Assembly (NCBI GenBank): GCA_958299035.1
Contig: CATQJL010000316.1
Coordinates: 43,202,025 to 43,266,024 of the forward strand
DNA from: Cylicocyclus nassatus
Taxonomy: Eukaryota; Nematoda; Chromadorea; Rhabditida; Strongylidae
DNA: 64,000 nt
Direction: 5' to 3'
Part shown: piece after piece, positions 23,893 through 34,704 of the stretch
Numbering within the stretch: the stretch's first letter is position 1
Layout of the letters: each line of letters starts with the position of its first letter
Program-made: the position numbers and the translations under genes
The notes under the pieces: generated by a model
Told to the model about the DNA's origin: nothing
The model's input: the letters and a program-made list of their open reading frames with translations, nothing else
The model's database searches: none

Positions 23893-24366
23893 CAAGGGAA
23901 CCGTGTCGAGTCGAAGTGGCCTTTCCAGATGTGGCCCATACTGTTTTGAAGAGTATTAAGCGGTGATTCCAAATCTGCCTCCCAAATCTGCGAAGCGCCT
24001 CTAGGCGCCGAGTTATGACCGTTCTTCGGAACGAAAAATGAATGCAGAATTTAGGCAAAATTGATTGTTACAATCTTTCCAGCGTCAGATAAAGCAATGT
24101 TAAGTATTACCATATTAAATAAATTGTATCCATTGCATTATCCATTGCATAAACAGCTCTGATACTTGACACTGACCATTTGAGCAAATTTGGGCGGTTT
24201 TGCTTCAGTTTTGCGTTCAATTTTTCGACTTGAAAAACGAGCATAACTCGGCGTCCAGAGGCGCTTGGCAGATTTGGAAAGCAGATTTGGAATCAACGAT
24301 TAATGCTCTTCAAAGCAGTATGGGTCTCATCCGGAAAGGCCACTTCGACTTGACACGGTTCCCTTG
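23893..24366. mobile_element. CAAGGGAACC foldback MITE with TTA duplication
   Basis: TTA at 23890-23892 and 24367-24369 flank ends reading CAAGGGAACCGTGTCGA and its close complement. About 190 bp of each side pairs (23893-24070 with 24190-24366), including TCGAAGTGGCC, GGCGCCGAGTTATG and CCAAATCTGC blocks. A three-base TTA target is typical of PIF/Harbinger-class elements; that class assignment is an inference. Half-copies occur at 36075-36498 and 54256. Confidence 0.85.
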
Positions 24367-24804
24367 TTAGGTTTGCACTTGCATCTTGTATCATAACAGT
24401 TCAATTTGGTGACATTTTCACAAAGACATTGGAAAAATCATGAACATTTCTACGTCTTTCAAAGTTCGATCCATTATTTGCTTGTTCTCGTTTTTGTGAG
24501 ATATAACTCAGTACGCAACGTGCATTGCTTTCGCACTAACGTGTGATTGAACTGTTCAACTAACAAAAGATCAATGAAGAAAATCAATCCCTATTTTTTC
24601 AATCCCTATCTTCGTTTCGAGGCCATGCCAAATTTTGTGAGAAATTTCAATTCTAAAAAAGACGGGTGAATGTTGTGATGATTCAGCATTTTAAAAATGC
24701 AAATAGATTGTTGTTGGGCTTCTAAAAACGTTACTTTTTTTTAAAAACAAAAGTTCGTTTTTTTGGTCACAATTTCATACAGAATTAAATTACAGAGTAA
24801 TATA

Positions 24805-25495
24805 CTGCCCTATATGGAAAGCTTTCGCAGATCTTTGAGTGTCATGCGGTAGAGCTGGGTTCAAATTAGATTTACAGTATAGAGCGAATAACAGATTCCT
24901 CTTAGTAACTGTAGGATTTCGGTAGGAATTTTCAACTAATTTTATGCTTACGACAGGAGAGAACTGTTTCTAAAAAATTTCAAAAAACCGAAGGACGTTA
25001 AACTGAAGTTTCTGGGGATGCTGAATCTGGTTACGAAGTTTTCCGCTACCGTACTCCTCATCTTCCTAGGGTATGCGCACTGTTACGCCTTGGCTAACGC
25101 GCAGGCTTTTGACGAAGTTGTTTGTTTGTAATTGCAACGTTGATTTAATAATTTTCGTGAAAAGGAAAAAATTTAGCGTTACACTGCGCATACGGCAAGA
25201 AGATAAGGAGCACGGCAGCGAAAAACTTTGTAATTAGATTCAGCATCCCCGAAAACCTCACTTTAACGTACTTTGGCTTTATGGAATTTTTTAAAAGCAG
25301 TTCTTGCTGTCAGAAGCTTGAAATTAGTCCAAATTCCTACCGTAATCCTAAGAGAAACTAAAAGAAATCTGTGACTCGCTTTATACTGTAAATCTAAGTT
25401 GAACCGAGCTCTAACGCATGACAGGATCCGCGAAAGCTTTCTATATAGGGAAGTTATTAAAGATCAAACGTTCGATACCTTTTTTTGGACACCTG
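24805..25495. mobile_element. CAGGGTGTCCC-family MITE, diverged copy
   Basis: The right end keeps GATCAAACGTT then GGACACCTG before TA, and the interior pairs end to end: CCCTATATGGAAAGCTTTCG on the left against CGAAAGCTTTCTATATAGGG on the right, and the ACTGTAGGATTTCGGTAGG / CTACCGTAATCCTA blocks. The left terminus has lost the CAGGGTGTCC motif. Its right end is followed directly by the TTAGG element at 25500. Confidence 0.8.
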
Positions 25496-25499
25496 TATA

Positions 25500-25932
25500 T
25501 TAGGTCGTTCCGAAAGTTCTTTTTGATATCAATTTCGGTTTCGGCCTTCGGTTTTTTGAAATTGATTCTTGATTTAATTCTTTTTGATTTTTCTTTTTGA
25601 TATTTGTTTTTTTTTTGGAATTTGATAGCATCAGGAAAATAATTCTAAATTTAAGGATAGCTATAGATGCCAAAAAGTTGCATTAAATTGCACTTTGCTT
25701 ACTCTATCTGACCGCTATCAAAGCTTCTTCAAAAATCAAGAAAGAAGATTGTAGAAAATTGTCAAAGTTGGACACGGTATCGGCCATTATCTCATTGACC
25801 AGAAGAGCAAGCGGCACAGGGATATAGCGCTTGAAAAGAGGAAGAGAAGTTGCGTCGGATAGTCTGAAGCGTTTCCCTACCTTCATTCCATGTGTTATTA
25901 TGATAGGTCGAAAAAACGGAAGAACGACCTAA
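25500..25932. mobile_element. TTAGGTCGTTC mariner-type MITE (433 bp)
   Basis: TA flanks at 25498-25499 and 25933-25934. The left end is TTAGGTCGTTCCGAAAGTTC and the right end GAAGAACGACCTAA. No transposase frame; the interior is AT-rich with a poly-T stretch near 25600. Confidence 0.85.
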
Positions 25933-25979
25933 TATACTCGAGAAATGCTGATGTTTAGGGTAAAAAGATAATTTATTAA

Positions 25980-26752
25980 GGGACACCCTAATAGAACCGT
26001 TCATTTTTACATGTCTAGCTTTCGCTCATTTTCAAAATTTTCATTTTAGACTTTGAAGATGCCCTAATAACAATCTGATAAGGCTAACCTTTTGCAAATT
26101 AATGCAATTTTTCATCTCTTTAGCATGCTTTCTGGAATGAATTACTACTACAATATATTTTCTGAAGTGACCAAATTTTATATTTGGCTCATTCTAACCT
26201 CGCAAAGTATCAGATGTTGAACATTTAGGTATCGTTCGATGCATTTTTTCTCCTTTTTCTACCAGCTATCTTTTCTCCGAAAACATGCAAGTTTTAGAGA
26301 AAAAATCGCTGTACATCTCAATTTTTCGGGTGCGCGAGGTTGTAGTCGAAATTCCAAAATTTATCCATTTTCACGCCGTAATCGCTCATTTACTTCGTAA
26401 TACTAGTGATAGTATTAACCAAGTTTTAGAACTTCATCATTTTGAGGATTTCGCAGTGTTTAGTGCAATTATGTGTTACGAGATTTTCATGAAATTCAAA
26501 GCTCTGGTAAAATAATTCAGCAAAATTCTCAAGAGGAAGATAAAATGCAAAAAATTGCATTAATTTGAAAAAGGTTTGCCTTATCAGGTGGTTTTTGAAG
26601 CACCTTTAAAAGTCTAAAATGAAAATTGTGAAAATTAGCGAAATTTAGACATGGTAAAAATGAAGGGTTCTAGTTTTCGGCAGTTATCTCAGCGCTCGTC
26701 GACATAGCCACTATGAAACATAGCTGCTGGAAAGAGGAAGAAATTATCAGAT
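25980..26752. repeat. Foldback repeat next to the gypsy fragment
   Basis: The left block at about 25990-26130 (containing CTAAGCCTTATC-type sequence, GCAAATTAATGCAATTTTT and GTCTAGC) pairs with the block at about 26545-26680. The distal part (26590-26745) is homologous to the repeat at 5190-5660 and 37790-37950, ending in TGGAAAGAGGAAGAAATT. The element truncates the Ty3/gypsy fragment that begins at 26753. Confidence 0.7.
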
Positions 26753-27786
26753 GCTGCCGGAATTGTCAACTTGCGCTAAGAATCTCGTGAAAGCTGAACT
26801 GACTTCCATGGCCGATTGCAACTCGCCCGATTTAACGTTTGTATACTGACGACTTTGCTGGACCGCTCTACGGACACATGTACCTTGTCGTCGCAGATGC
26901 GTACTCCCGCTGGCCCGATCGTAGAAATGCAAACAGCAACGTCACCAGCTACCACGCAGGATGTTGAATATTTTCAGCAGATTTGGATTTTCAGAAACGC
27001 TCGTTTCGGACGACGGCACACAATTCTCTTAACAGTTCTTCGAGGATTTCTGCAGGAAGTACAGGATGAAGCACATTCGGACTCCGCCATTCCATCCCCA
27101 GTCGAATAAACTTGCTGAACGCTTCGTCGGAATTTTCAAATGAGGACTTCTGAAGCTCAAAGGAGAAGGGAACCTTCCGGAAGCGCTGTCAAAACTCTGC
27201 TGTGCTACCGCTGTACGCCCTGCCCGTCTTCGCCTGATAATCTTTCGCCCGCAGAGATGTTTCTTGGACGAAGAGTGAATACACCGTTCTCGCGTTTGGT
27301 CATTTACGCTCGACTGTCACACCAAGCTGCTCTCCCGGATCGAAACCCGCGATGGAAGCTCAGTACAATCGTCATCATGGAGCCAAGAAGAAGCAATTCG
27401 AAGTTACGATGCCGTCTACGCTCGGGACTGACGCAATTAATCGAAACCTACTTGGACTCCAGGACGTGTACGATTAGGGGTTTACAACGTCGAAGTCGAA
27501 GGATTTGTATGGAGACGCCTGCCAACCGGCTGCGCCCTCGTGCTATTCCCGATGCCACCCGCACGCTGTTGGACAAATTCGATCTAGACTTCGACCTTCC
27601 CAGAAAATCGACTTCCGCCGTGACCGTGGAAATTCCCGCATCCGCTGCCAAGGAAGCTGATTCCACCGAGGAGACGCCTCCAACTTTTGCTATCGAGCCT
27701 AGAGACGCCGAGGACTTCACCAATCCACTGTCGCCGCCGCGTGCTCGCCGTCGCTCGCAGAGGATCCACCAGCCACCACACCGTCT
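26753..27786 (+). pseudogene. Ty3/gypsy integrase fragment, 3' part of pol
   Basis: Frame fragments read in order as an rve-type integrase of a Ty3/gypsy element: a W-P-I-A-T motif near 26808, then D-F-A-G-P-L near 26850, Y-L-V-V-A-D-A-Y-S-R-W-P near 26880, and D-D-G-T-Q-F near 27013. Further on, a C-P-S-S-P-D-N-L-S-P-A-E-M-F-L-G-R-R segment near 27215-27275 and a C-terminal N-R-L-R-P-R-A segment near 27525. Reverse transcriptase, protease and gag are absent; the 5' side is cut at 26753. Several frame changes and stops show decay. The polypurine tract and the 3' LTR follow after a MITE at 27791-28218. Confidence 0.85.
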
Positions 27787-27790
27787 TTAA

Positions 27791-28218
27791 AGGCAGTGTC
27801 CCATCAAACTGGGGGTATCTCGCTCTCGTAATGATGTAATAGTAGACCCCCTACGTAAGCGATGACCAAAGTTTGGAGCGAAAAAGGGGGTCTACAAAGC
27901 CTGAAATTTGCTCCGCATGTAGGCCGAATCTTACGGTAGGATCGGGCGAGTGCGGGATGCATGCAAGGTGGAGACGCAGAGTGGTTGCGGGTCCCTGCGC
28001 TCATGATGTGTGCGCTATACGCACTCTGACCCTGCAAATCGATATTGCCGTGTGGGCGGCGCTCGGCCCTACCGTAAGATTCGGCCCACTTTCGGAGCAA
28101 ATTCCAGGCTTGGTAGACCCGCTTTTTCGCTCCGAACTTCAGTCATCGCTTAGGTAATGGGTCTACTATTACATCATTACGAGAGCCAGGTACCCCCCAG
28201 TCTGGTGGGAAGCTGCCT
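27791..28218. mobile_element. TTAA-flanked palindromic MITE in the gypsy element
   Basis: TTAA at 27787-27790 and 28219-28222. Ends AGGCAGTGTCCCATCAAACT and its close complement; the pairing runs through the whole 428 bp, including GTAATGATGTAATAGTAGAC and CCGAATCTTACGGTAGG blocks. The TTAA duplication points to piggyBac-type mobilisation, but the ends differ from the CACGTTGACGAC family. Confidence 0.88.
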
Positions 28219-28257
28219 TTAAGTGGATCCGTCAAAAAAAAACGATACAATTAGAAG

Positions 28258-28269
28258 CTTAAGGGGGGA
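28258..28269 (+). promoter_or_regulatory. Polypurine tract of the gypsy element
   Basis: An AAGGGGGGA run lies immediately before the TGTTG start of the LTR, the position of the plus-strand primer in LTR retrotransposons. Confidence 0.6.
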
Positions 28270-28550
28270 TGTTGGGGAGTAATGTGTATATATGTAGTAT
28301 TTGTTTCGTATCGTTTATCCTTGTTTTTTTGTTGCGTTTCGATCCCTAGTATCTTGCTATGTTAGATTCAAACTCTTTCCCATGAGTTTCCCGGCTGTTC
28401 TCATGAAGCTCTCCTCGGTGCCTGGTACCGAGTGGTACGTTCTCACAGTCGGATGTATATATGGGTACCGTAGCCATTTGATGATTCATTCACTATTCTG
28501 ATTAGCTAATAAACTACTGAGTATTCCACTATGTCCGGTTCGACTCAACA
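28270..28550 (+). repeat. 3' LTR of the Ty3/gypsy element (281 bp)
   Basis: Starts TGTTGGGGAGT right after the purine tract and ends GACTCAACA, giving the TG...CA pair with 5-bp inverted ends TGTTG/CAACA. An AATAAA signal is at about 28508 and a TATATATG tract near 28290. No second LTR copy is visible in the window, in keeping with 5' truncation at 26753. Confidence 0.8.
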
Positions 28551-28559
28551 TACAAGGAC

Positions 28560-28992
28560 TACAGCTTTTTGCACGAGAAAGCCTGGAAATCTTGGCCTCA
28601 AGCTTGAGTATCCTTTGAAATAAAAAGAAAGCAAGCGATCATGGCAAATTTTGCGCAGAGGAACAAAATTGTTTATAGCATTGAGGCACACACCAAGAAA
28701 GAATTCATAACATCGATCTGCCGATGATGAGCTAAAAACGATACTTCGCCAATCCACTTCCAGCAAGCTCATGCGTATATAGCATCGTAATCGGCCATGC
28801 ATGAAATCAGGCTGATATTTGGCGAGAATTCTACTATGGCGCAGAACAAATGTAATAAAGCAGTGGTCCGACTTAGAGGAGTGTTCGCACATATTTTGTT
28901 TTTTTTTATCAAATTTGTTGGGAAACATAAGATCAAGCAGTTGAGAGCTCGGGTGGGAACATTTACTAATTGGCTAGACCAATTAGTAAATG
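28560..28992 (-). pseudogene. CR1-like LINE fragment, endonuclease C-terminus and linker
   Basis: On the minus strand, frames read Q-L-V-N-V-P-T-R-A-L-N-C near 28960, a serine-rich S-D-H-C motif near 28860, D-Y-D-A-I-Y and E-V-D-W-R-S near 28780, and F-V-P-L near 28660. These follow the order of the end of the apurinic endonuclease and the linker before the reverse transcriptase in CR1/jockey-like LINEs. The downstream reverse transcriptase is absent; the fragment is cut by the gypsy LTR on one side and the RTE on the other. Confidence 0.72.
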
Positions 28993-30771
28993 ATATGTGC
29001 CGCATGATATCATATTGTGGTCGCTACGAAGGCACATGGTACCAGAAGAGTACATGCAGTGGATTAAAATGATCTACAATAATGCCACAAGCCACGTACA
29101 TGCAGCAGCAGGCCGATCAAAAGGCTTCCAAATAAAAGCTGGCGCTCATCAAGGTTCTGTGTTGTCGCCCTTTCTCTTTATCAGGTCGTGGAAACGATAG
29201 TAAGAGGCTTCATACGTGAAATTTCATGGGCTGTAATATATGCAGATGACGTAATGCTGATGGCAAGAAGTAGAGAAGAATTAGAGTCAGAAGTGCAAAA
29301 ATGGAGATCTGAAATTGAGCTGCATGGCCTGAAGATTAATACCGAAAAGACCGAATACATGGAGCTAGGAGCGCGAACGCCTGGAACTACTCAGATTGGA
29401 GGCATCTCCATTAAGAAGACCGCTGCCTCAAAATATCTGGCTACTTACATTTCAGCGGATGGAAGGCTCCAAGACGAAATTACGTTTAGGATGAACGCGG
29501 TTTGGTTGAAATGGAGAAGCATCACTGAAATTTCATGCGACAAACGGATGCCAATCAGGCTCAAATCCCAATTGTACCGCACTATGATCCGCCCAACTGC
29601 TCTTTATGGAAGTGAATGTTTGCCCTATACGCGAGCGATGAACGAAGGATTAGTGTGATGGAGACGCGCATGCTAAGGTGGACGACAGGCGTAATTGTGA
29701 TGGATCACATTAGAGTTCCTTCATACTACGCCGCGTACGCCGCGTACGCCGCGTACGCCGCGCACGCCGCTGCAGCGCAATAGAAATATGCTCACGACAG
29801 CAAAGCTCCACTTTTTTTGATGTATCTCTATAAGTGCTTATTAATAAAGCGTCATTTCATCATTTATTTCTTTACAGTTTTGACCCCAGATACGTTAACA
29901 TTGTGAATTGTGAAGTCAGCGCCAAAACTTGAATGATATTTGGTGAGCGAAGAAAACAAACTGCTTCAACAACGGCAATGCAGTCTAACAGTACGAAGAA
30001 GAAAAATCCTTTTCATCCAGTGATGTATTTGTAAGGAGATGTTATCAGCGCAAATATACAACTAGATACAGCATACAACCATACAACTACATACTACCAA
30101 TATACAAACAGATGACGCAATGTGCAGTCAGTTACGAAACAAAATGTGAACTCAAAGTTAGAGGGAGCACAACAACCTAAGTATTCCATCAATTATTGAC
30201 AGAGACAAAGGATAAACAGGATAAACAAAGCAAAAGAGAGGAAGAAATGCATAATGTGAAGGAGACAGGATGAACAAAGCAAAAGAGAGGAAGAAATGCA
30301 TAATGTGAAGGAACATTATTGAGGGACACGAATGTGCAGCAAATGTAGAGATACATCAAGAAAAAGTGGAGCTTTGCTGCCTTGAGCATATTTCCATTAC
30401 GCTGCAGCGGCGTACGCGGCGTACGCTGCGTGCGCGGCGTGCGCGGCGTACGTGGCGTACGCGGCGTGCGCGGCGTAGTATGAAGGAACCCTTACCAACG
30501 ATACCATAAGAGCCACAATAAAAGTCGCTCCAATTGTTGAGAAATTACAAGAGAAGCGACTCCGTTGGTACGGACGTGTGAGAAGAAAGGAGGAAGACGA
30601 CTTTGCCAGATTGGCAATGTCCATGGAAGTCTTGGGAAAAAGACCAAGAGGAAGATCGAAGCTAAGATGGATGGATAATGTTAACACAGGCTTGAAAGAA
30701 CTCGATTTGAATGAAGACCAAGTCGATGATCGTGAAAAATGGAGAAGACTCACAAGAGTAGAAGAGTAGAG
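28993..30771 (+). pseudogene. RTE-clade LINE, 5'-truncated, split by a MITE
   Basis: The 5' part has an M-I-Y-N-N-A segment near 29075 and A-H-Q-G-S-V-L-S-P-F-L-F near 29146-29185. A frame change near 29190 leads to V-I-Y-A-D-D-V-M-L (Y-A-D-D codons at 29239-29250), and the frame continues to 29658. A second frame change gives M-E-T-R-M-L-R-W and then the element is interrupted at 29715-30489. It resumes with A-P-I-V-E-K-L, R-L-R-W-Y-G-R and the diagnostic G-K-R-P-R-G-R-S-K-L-R-W-M-D segment near 30640-30680, ending at a stop near 30769. The catalytic box is intact but the copy lacks the endonuclease and has frameshifts, so it is inactive. Upstream is a CR1-like fragment in the opposite orientation. 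Confidence 0.88.
29715..30489. mobile_element. MITE with GCCGCGTAC 9-mer arms and TTA duplication
   Basis: TTA at 29710-29712 and 30492-30494. The ends read G-R-GTTCCTTCATACTAC (R is A on one side, G on the other), followed on the left by repeats of GCCGCGTAC and on the right by the inverted set. Pairing continues through GCTGCAGCG and GGAGCTTTG blocks. The interior has a 50-bp direct duplication with GAAGAAATGCATAATGTGAA at about 30240 and 30289. A TTA target suggests PIF/Harbinger-type transposition. Removing it with one TTA makes the host RTE frame continuous. Confidence 0.88.
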
Positions 30772-30784
30772 TAGATACATGATT

Positions 30785-33700
30785 AAGTATTGTCACACTT
30801 TCGTGTTATGTATAACGTATATTTGACAGTCCTATCATTCCTTTCACTCACAAGTAATGCCTAAACGTGACGAAATTGAGACAAAGAGTAGCAGACCCCT
30901 GAGGGAACATTTCAAGAATAAAAACAAAGTATACCGTACATATCCACGACTCGAAGTAGTTCTGTGGAAGTAGAGGGAGCCCAGTAATGCATCCTCATGC
31001 GGGTGGCGGACTTTATGAATAATAGCCCGTTAGCGCCGCTTATCGCAAGATGGACGAGTTCTCTGCAGTACAGCTCTAGCAGTGGTTCATGGCCATGTTC
31101 CCTAGTCAATTGAAACCAACTTCTGTTAGTGAGCTATAAGCTTGTTGCAAGCTGGGGTGATGACTATCAATAGAATTATTTTGATTTCTTTTTTTTTGCC
31201 AGTCAATGAACAGCTGATGTGTTGATCGTAAATTTCAAGAAATTTGCTGTTCTACCTATGAATGACCAAGTGACTCCTGGATATCCAACTTTGGAGTGTA
31301 AAGTCAAAACAGAACACCTCAGGCACGATTGTCTGAGTGACCTCACATCTTACGACAACTTCAGACGCAATTTCGATTGTGTTACAGATCGATTTATATT
31401 GAGGATAGCAGTTTTTGGAAGCAAAATAAAAGAATTTTGTTTTTTAAAGCAGATTCGAAAAAAAAATTAGTTTGCTTGAAACAAAATTCGCCAATGATGC
31501 TTGTTTTGAATTCTCGTCGCAATGAAATCTGTTTTTAGCTATGATTAGGGTTTCAAAACATACTTTTCCGATGAAAGAGATAATGTGTTGGTCATTTCAG
31601 CAATGATAATAATATTCCTCGATAAGCTGACTTCTTTTTGAACTAAACTTGAGAGTGCACAATAATATTCAATATATTTAGTAACAGATGTGAATAAAAT
31701 TAACGCTTTTTCAGACATGAAAGAATTTCCTCCTACTTACAACGAAAAATCAATTTGAGCAAACCTACTAGGAACAAATAGCTGAAATACATTGACAATG
31801 AAAAAAGTTCTGAAAACTGATTTTCAATTTAGTCGAAATTTTAAAATTTACTGTTATCCAAGTTGCAACCAGCTGAAGAAGCATGAACGAAATGTTAGAG
31901 TTTTCCAATGGGTGCAACGCATTCCTAGGCTAATTAACAAGGGGGCGGAGCGATCAGCGCACCGCGTACGGTACCCAGCTAGCGGCTGGCACATGCTATC
32001 GTTCATAAAGTCATACACCCCCTCATGCCACCTTCATGCCATGTACCAGCTGGCAAATCGAAATCTCTCAGATTGTTACAGTTGTGATTTTTGCCAAGAA
32101 TTTTAGCAAAATAAGCTCCTGATTTTCAAAGCAAGCACTATCACAGGAGGGACTTCGATAAACCAACACAAACTAGGTACAGCTTGTTATTCGGATAACA
32201 CAAAAACATAGAACTTGGCAATATGGAGAAAAGTCCTGGATGGAGACTACGTGATACTCTAGCCCTTTGCGTATGAGGGCAAGAACACCGCCTCCTAGAA
32301 TGCTGCCCTCTCTGTCACATATGTATGTAATCAAAGTCTCGACATATGTTAGCGTCATGTATAGAATCTGTCTTACACCATGATTCCGTTATCAAAAGGA
32401 TAGCTGGGTCGAAATATAGTGTTCCGTGTAATTCTGGGAGTATTATTATTGAGTTTTATTATTTTTGCATACTGAGCGTGAATTGAATAAAATTGTGCGG
32501 AACATGAAACATGAACAACGGAACATGAACATTCTTTTTGTATTCTTCCTTCCCTTGCATGTCTCATTGTCCTTTCAAAAACTTTTACTCTTTCCTTTGA
32601 GTTATGGCCAGCTAGCCTCTGCAATCGGGCTCGCTAGCCCCCAAACAGGGGATATCATTTTTAAAAGGCGTATAAAATTTTAGGTCGACCGTTGAAATAA
32701 TTGTTCCACGTCTAAAGTCACGTAGATGTCGACGTTATAGTTAAATTGTCGCGCAATAGTTGGCCTAGGTTAGGCGCTATCGCGGAGGCTGGCGTAGTGT
32801 CCAGGGGTATGTTGATATCCTTTATTGAAGTCTTCCAGGCGATCGGCGCTGCGTCCTCCTCGGCTTGGCTCCTCGAATCGATGGCACTCCAAGTGGCATG
32901 AAGACAGAAAAGTGATTTGAGCCAAGCGGAGCACCCTTAGAGGCCGAGAAGATGTGCATGCAGCCGATGGCCTGGTCCTGCCTTGACGGCGGGTGTGCAT
33001 GTGGAACAAGGCGAAAACATAGGAAATTCATACCAAAAGTACGATACGAGATCTTAACATTGCAAACAGCGGTGATTGAGCAAGATAAGATCATAAGCAA
33101 GAGGTACGCGCTAAAATAGGGCACCATTTAAACAATTCAGATCATTCGAGTCGCTCTTTTCTTTCCTTTACAAGATCGGTAAATAAATAAAACGAGAAAT
33201 ACATGATTAACGAACGACAATACAGCAAAAACATGTGATCAAAACAAGATTGAGGAAGATTGAGAATTTAAGGGGAATTTGCTATGTGGAACAGACCCGG
33301 TGCGCAAATGAGATGTATTGTGAGAATGAAAATGAAAGATAGCATGATTATTAGAAAATATGTTCAAGATTGAGTCTAACACATTTTTTAGTGGGAACTC
33401 ACCTCTCTGAATAACAGTGTGCAGCAACAAACATTAAAAATTGGGAAAGGCACTTTACTTAGACCGTCGAGCGGTTATTAGCGGTTGATATCGATTGCAC
33501 TTTGAGGTGCTTTACAGAGAATTGTGTGTATGTCGACCTAGAGGTTGGCGTAGTCCGCTCTAGTCTCGCACATAGCCTCTGCGTCTTCATATAGGATAAA
33601 ATACCTCTCCCTCGTGTTCGTCAATGTCGCCATGTGTCGCTATGCGTTGCGACAGGTTGCTACCCTAGCGATCCGCATTAATTGTATAGCAATGATAAAG

Positions 33701-33890
33701 GGTAGCTGCCGTGTCCGCCTCGATCTAGGATAGTAGATCTCACAGCAGGCTTAAAGACGTCAGAACACGGGAGGTTTACTAGGAGCTCCGATGCAGCAAG
33801 TAGCCGCCTGAGCTAACGACGAGACCGATGAAGATGGTGCAGTAGTCGCGGTCGTAGTCATTACCTAGTAAGAGGATTTTACAACAGCCC
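30785..33890. other. Region without a recognised gene
   Basis: Several frames of 60 to 104 codons occur (for example plus 31219-31470 and 31792-32106, minus 32770-33009), none with a motif I recognise. There is no clear tandem or terminal-repeat structure. Diverged mobile-element sequence is plausible. Confidence 0.35.
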
Positions 33891-33894
33891 TGCA

Positions 33895-34700
33895 CGTTGT
33901 CTTTCAAGCGAGAACTTCTGTTCCAGACAATTTTGTGAATTTTAGTAAATCTTTAATTTAGTGGGCAAATACGATGTTAAAAATGCTCTTCTATCTGAGC
34001 AATGTTGCGGTTTCGCATTGGAAAAAGTGTCGATGCTTGTTAGCATCAAGCAATCTTTCAAGCGAGGACTTTTAATTTTTTTTTCGTGAATTCTGGTAAA
34101 TTTTTCACTTTGGTGAGCGTGATTTACATTGTGGAGACTGCTTATGGGGAGGAGAAGAAGAAATTGTGTGCAATCTGCGTTTTCATTGGTAGAAATAATG
34201 TCGACGGTTTTCAGCTTTTTTTTTTCGAGCAAGCTTTTGTTTCTTACACATTCTTCGTGAATTTAGGTGAAAACCTCAATTTAATAAGCTTCTACACTTG
34301 AAATTAGGGGAGGGAGATGATAAAGAAGGAATTGTGGCATGAAGTTTTGCTAGTAGAAATGCGTCGACGCTTTCCGACAGTAAGCACATTTTTATACGAA
34401 TTTGCCCTTTGATTCATACAGTTTCTTTGACTTCTGGTGAAGAACTTTAAATGGTGAGCTTCATTGAAACAATGTCGAAAACGGTTTTTTTCGAGAGGAA
34501 AGAGAAATTTTTGGCGAACTGGTGTTTCACCAATGGAAATAACGTAAATGCTTTCTAAGCATTCTGTCATGCGAGAATCTTGATTTTCATACAGTTTTCT
34601 AAAACTCGGGAAAGCCTCAACTTGGTGAGCACACTGTTGAAAATGCTTTTGGGAGAGGGGAAAGTAATTTTGCGCAGGTAGTGGTTTCTTTATTAGGAAT
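33895..34700. repeat. Degenerate tandem array, about 160-bp period
   Basis: A recurring order of words, GCGAG-ACTT, GTGAATTNTGGTAAA, TTGGTGAGC and a purine-rich GGAGAAGAA or GGGGAAAG block, is seen in about five units starting near 33905, 34058, 34225, 34385 and 34565. Similarity between units is low, so the array is old. Similar phrases occur around 42200-42480. Confidence 0.55.
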
Positions 34701-34704
34701 TATG

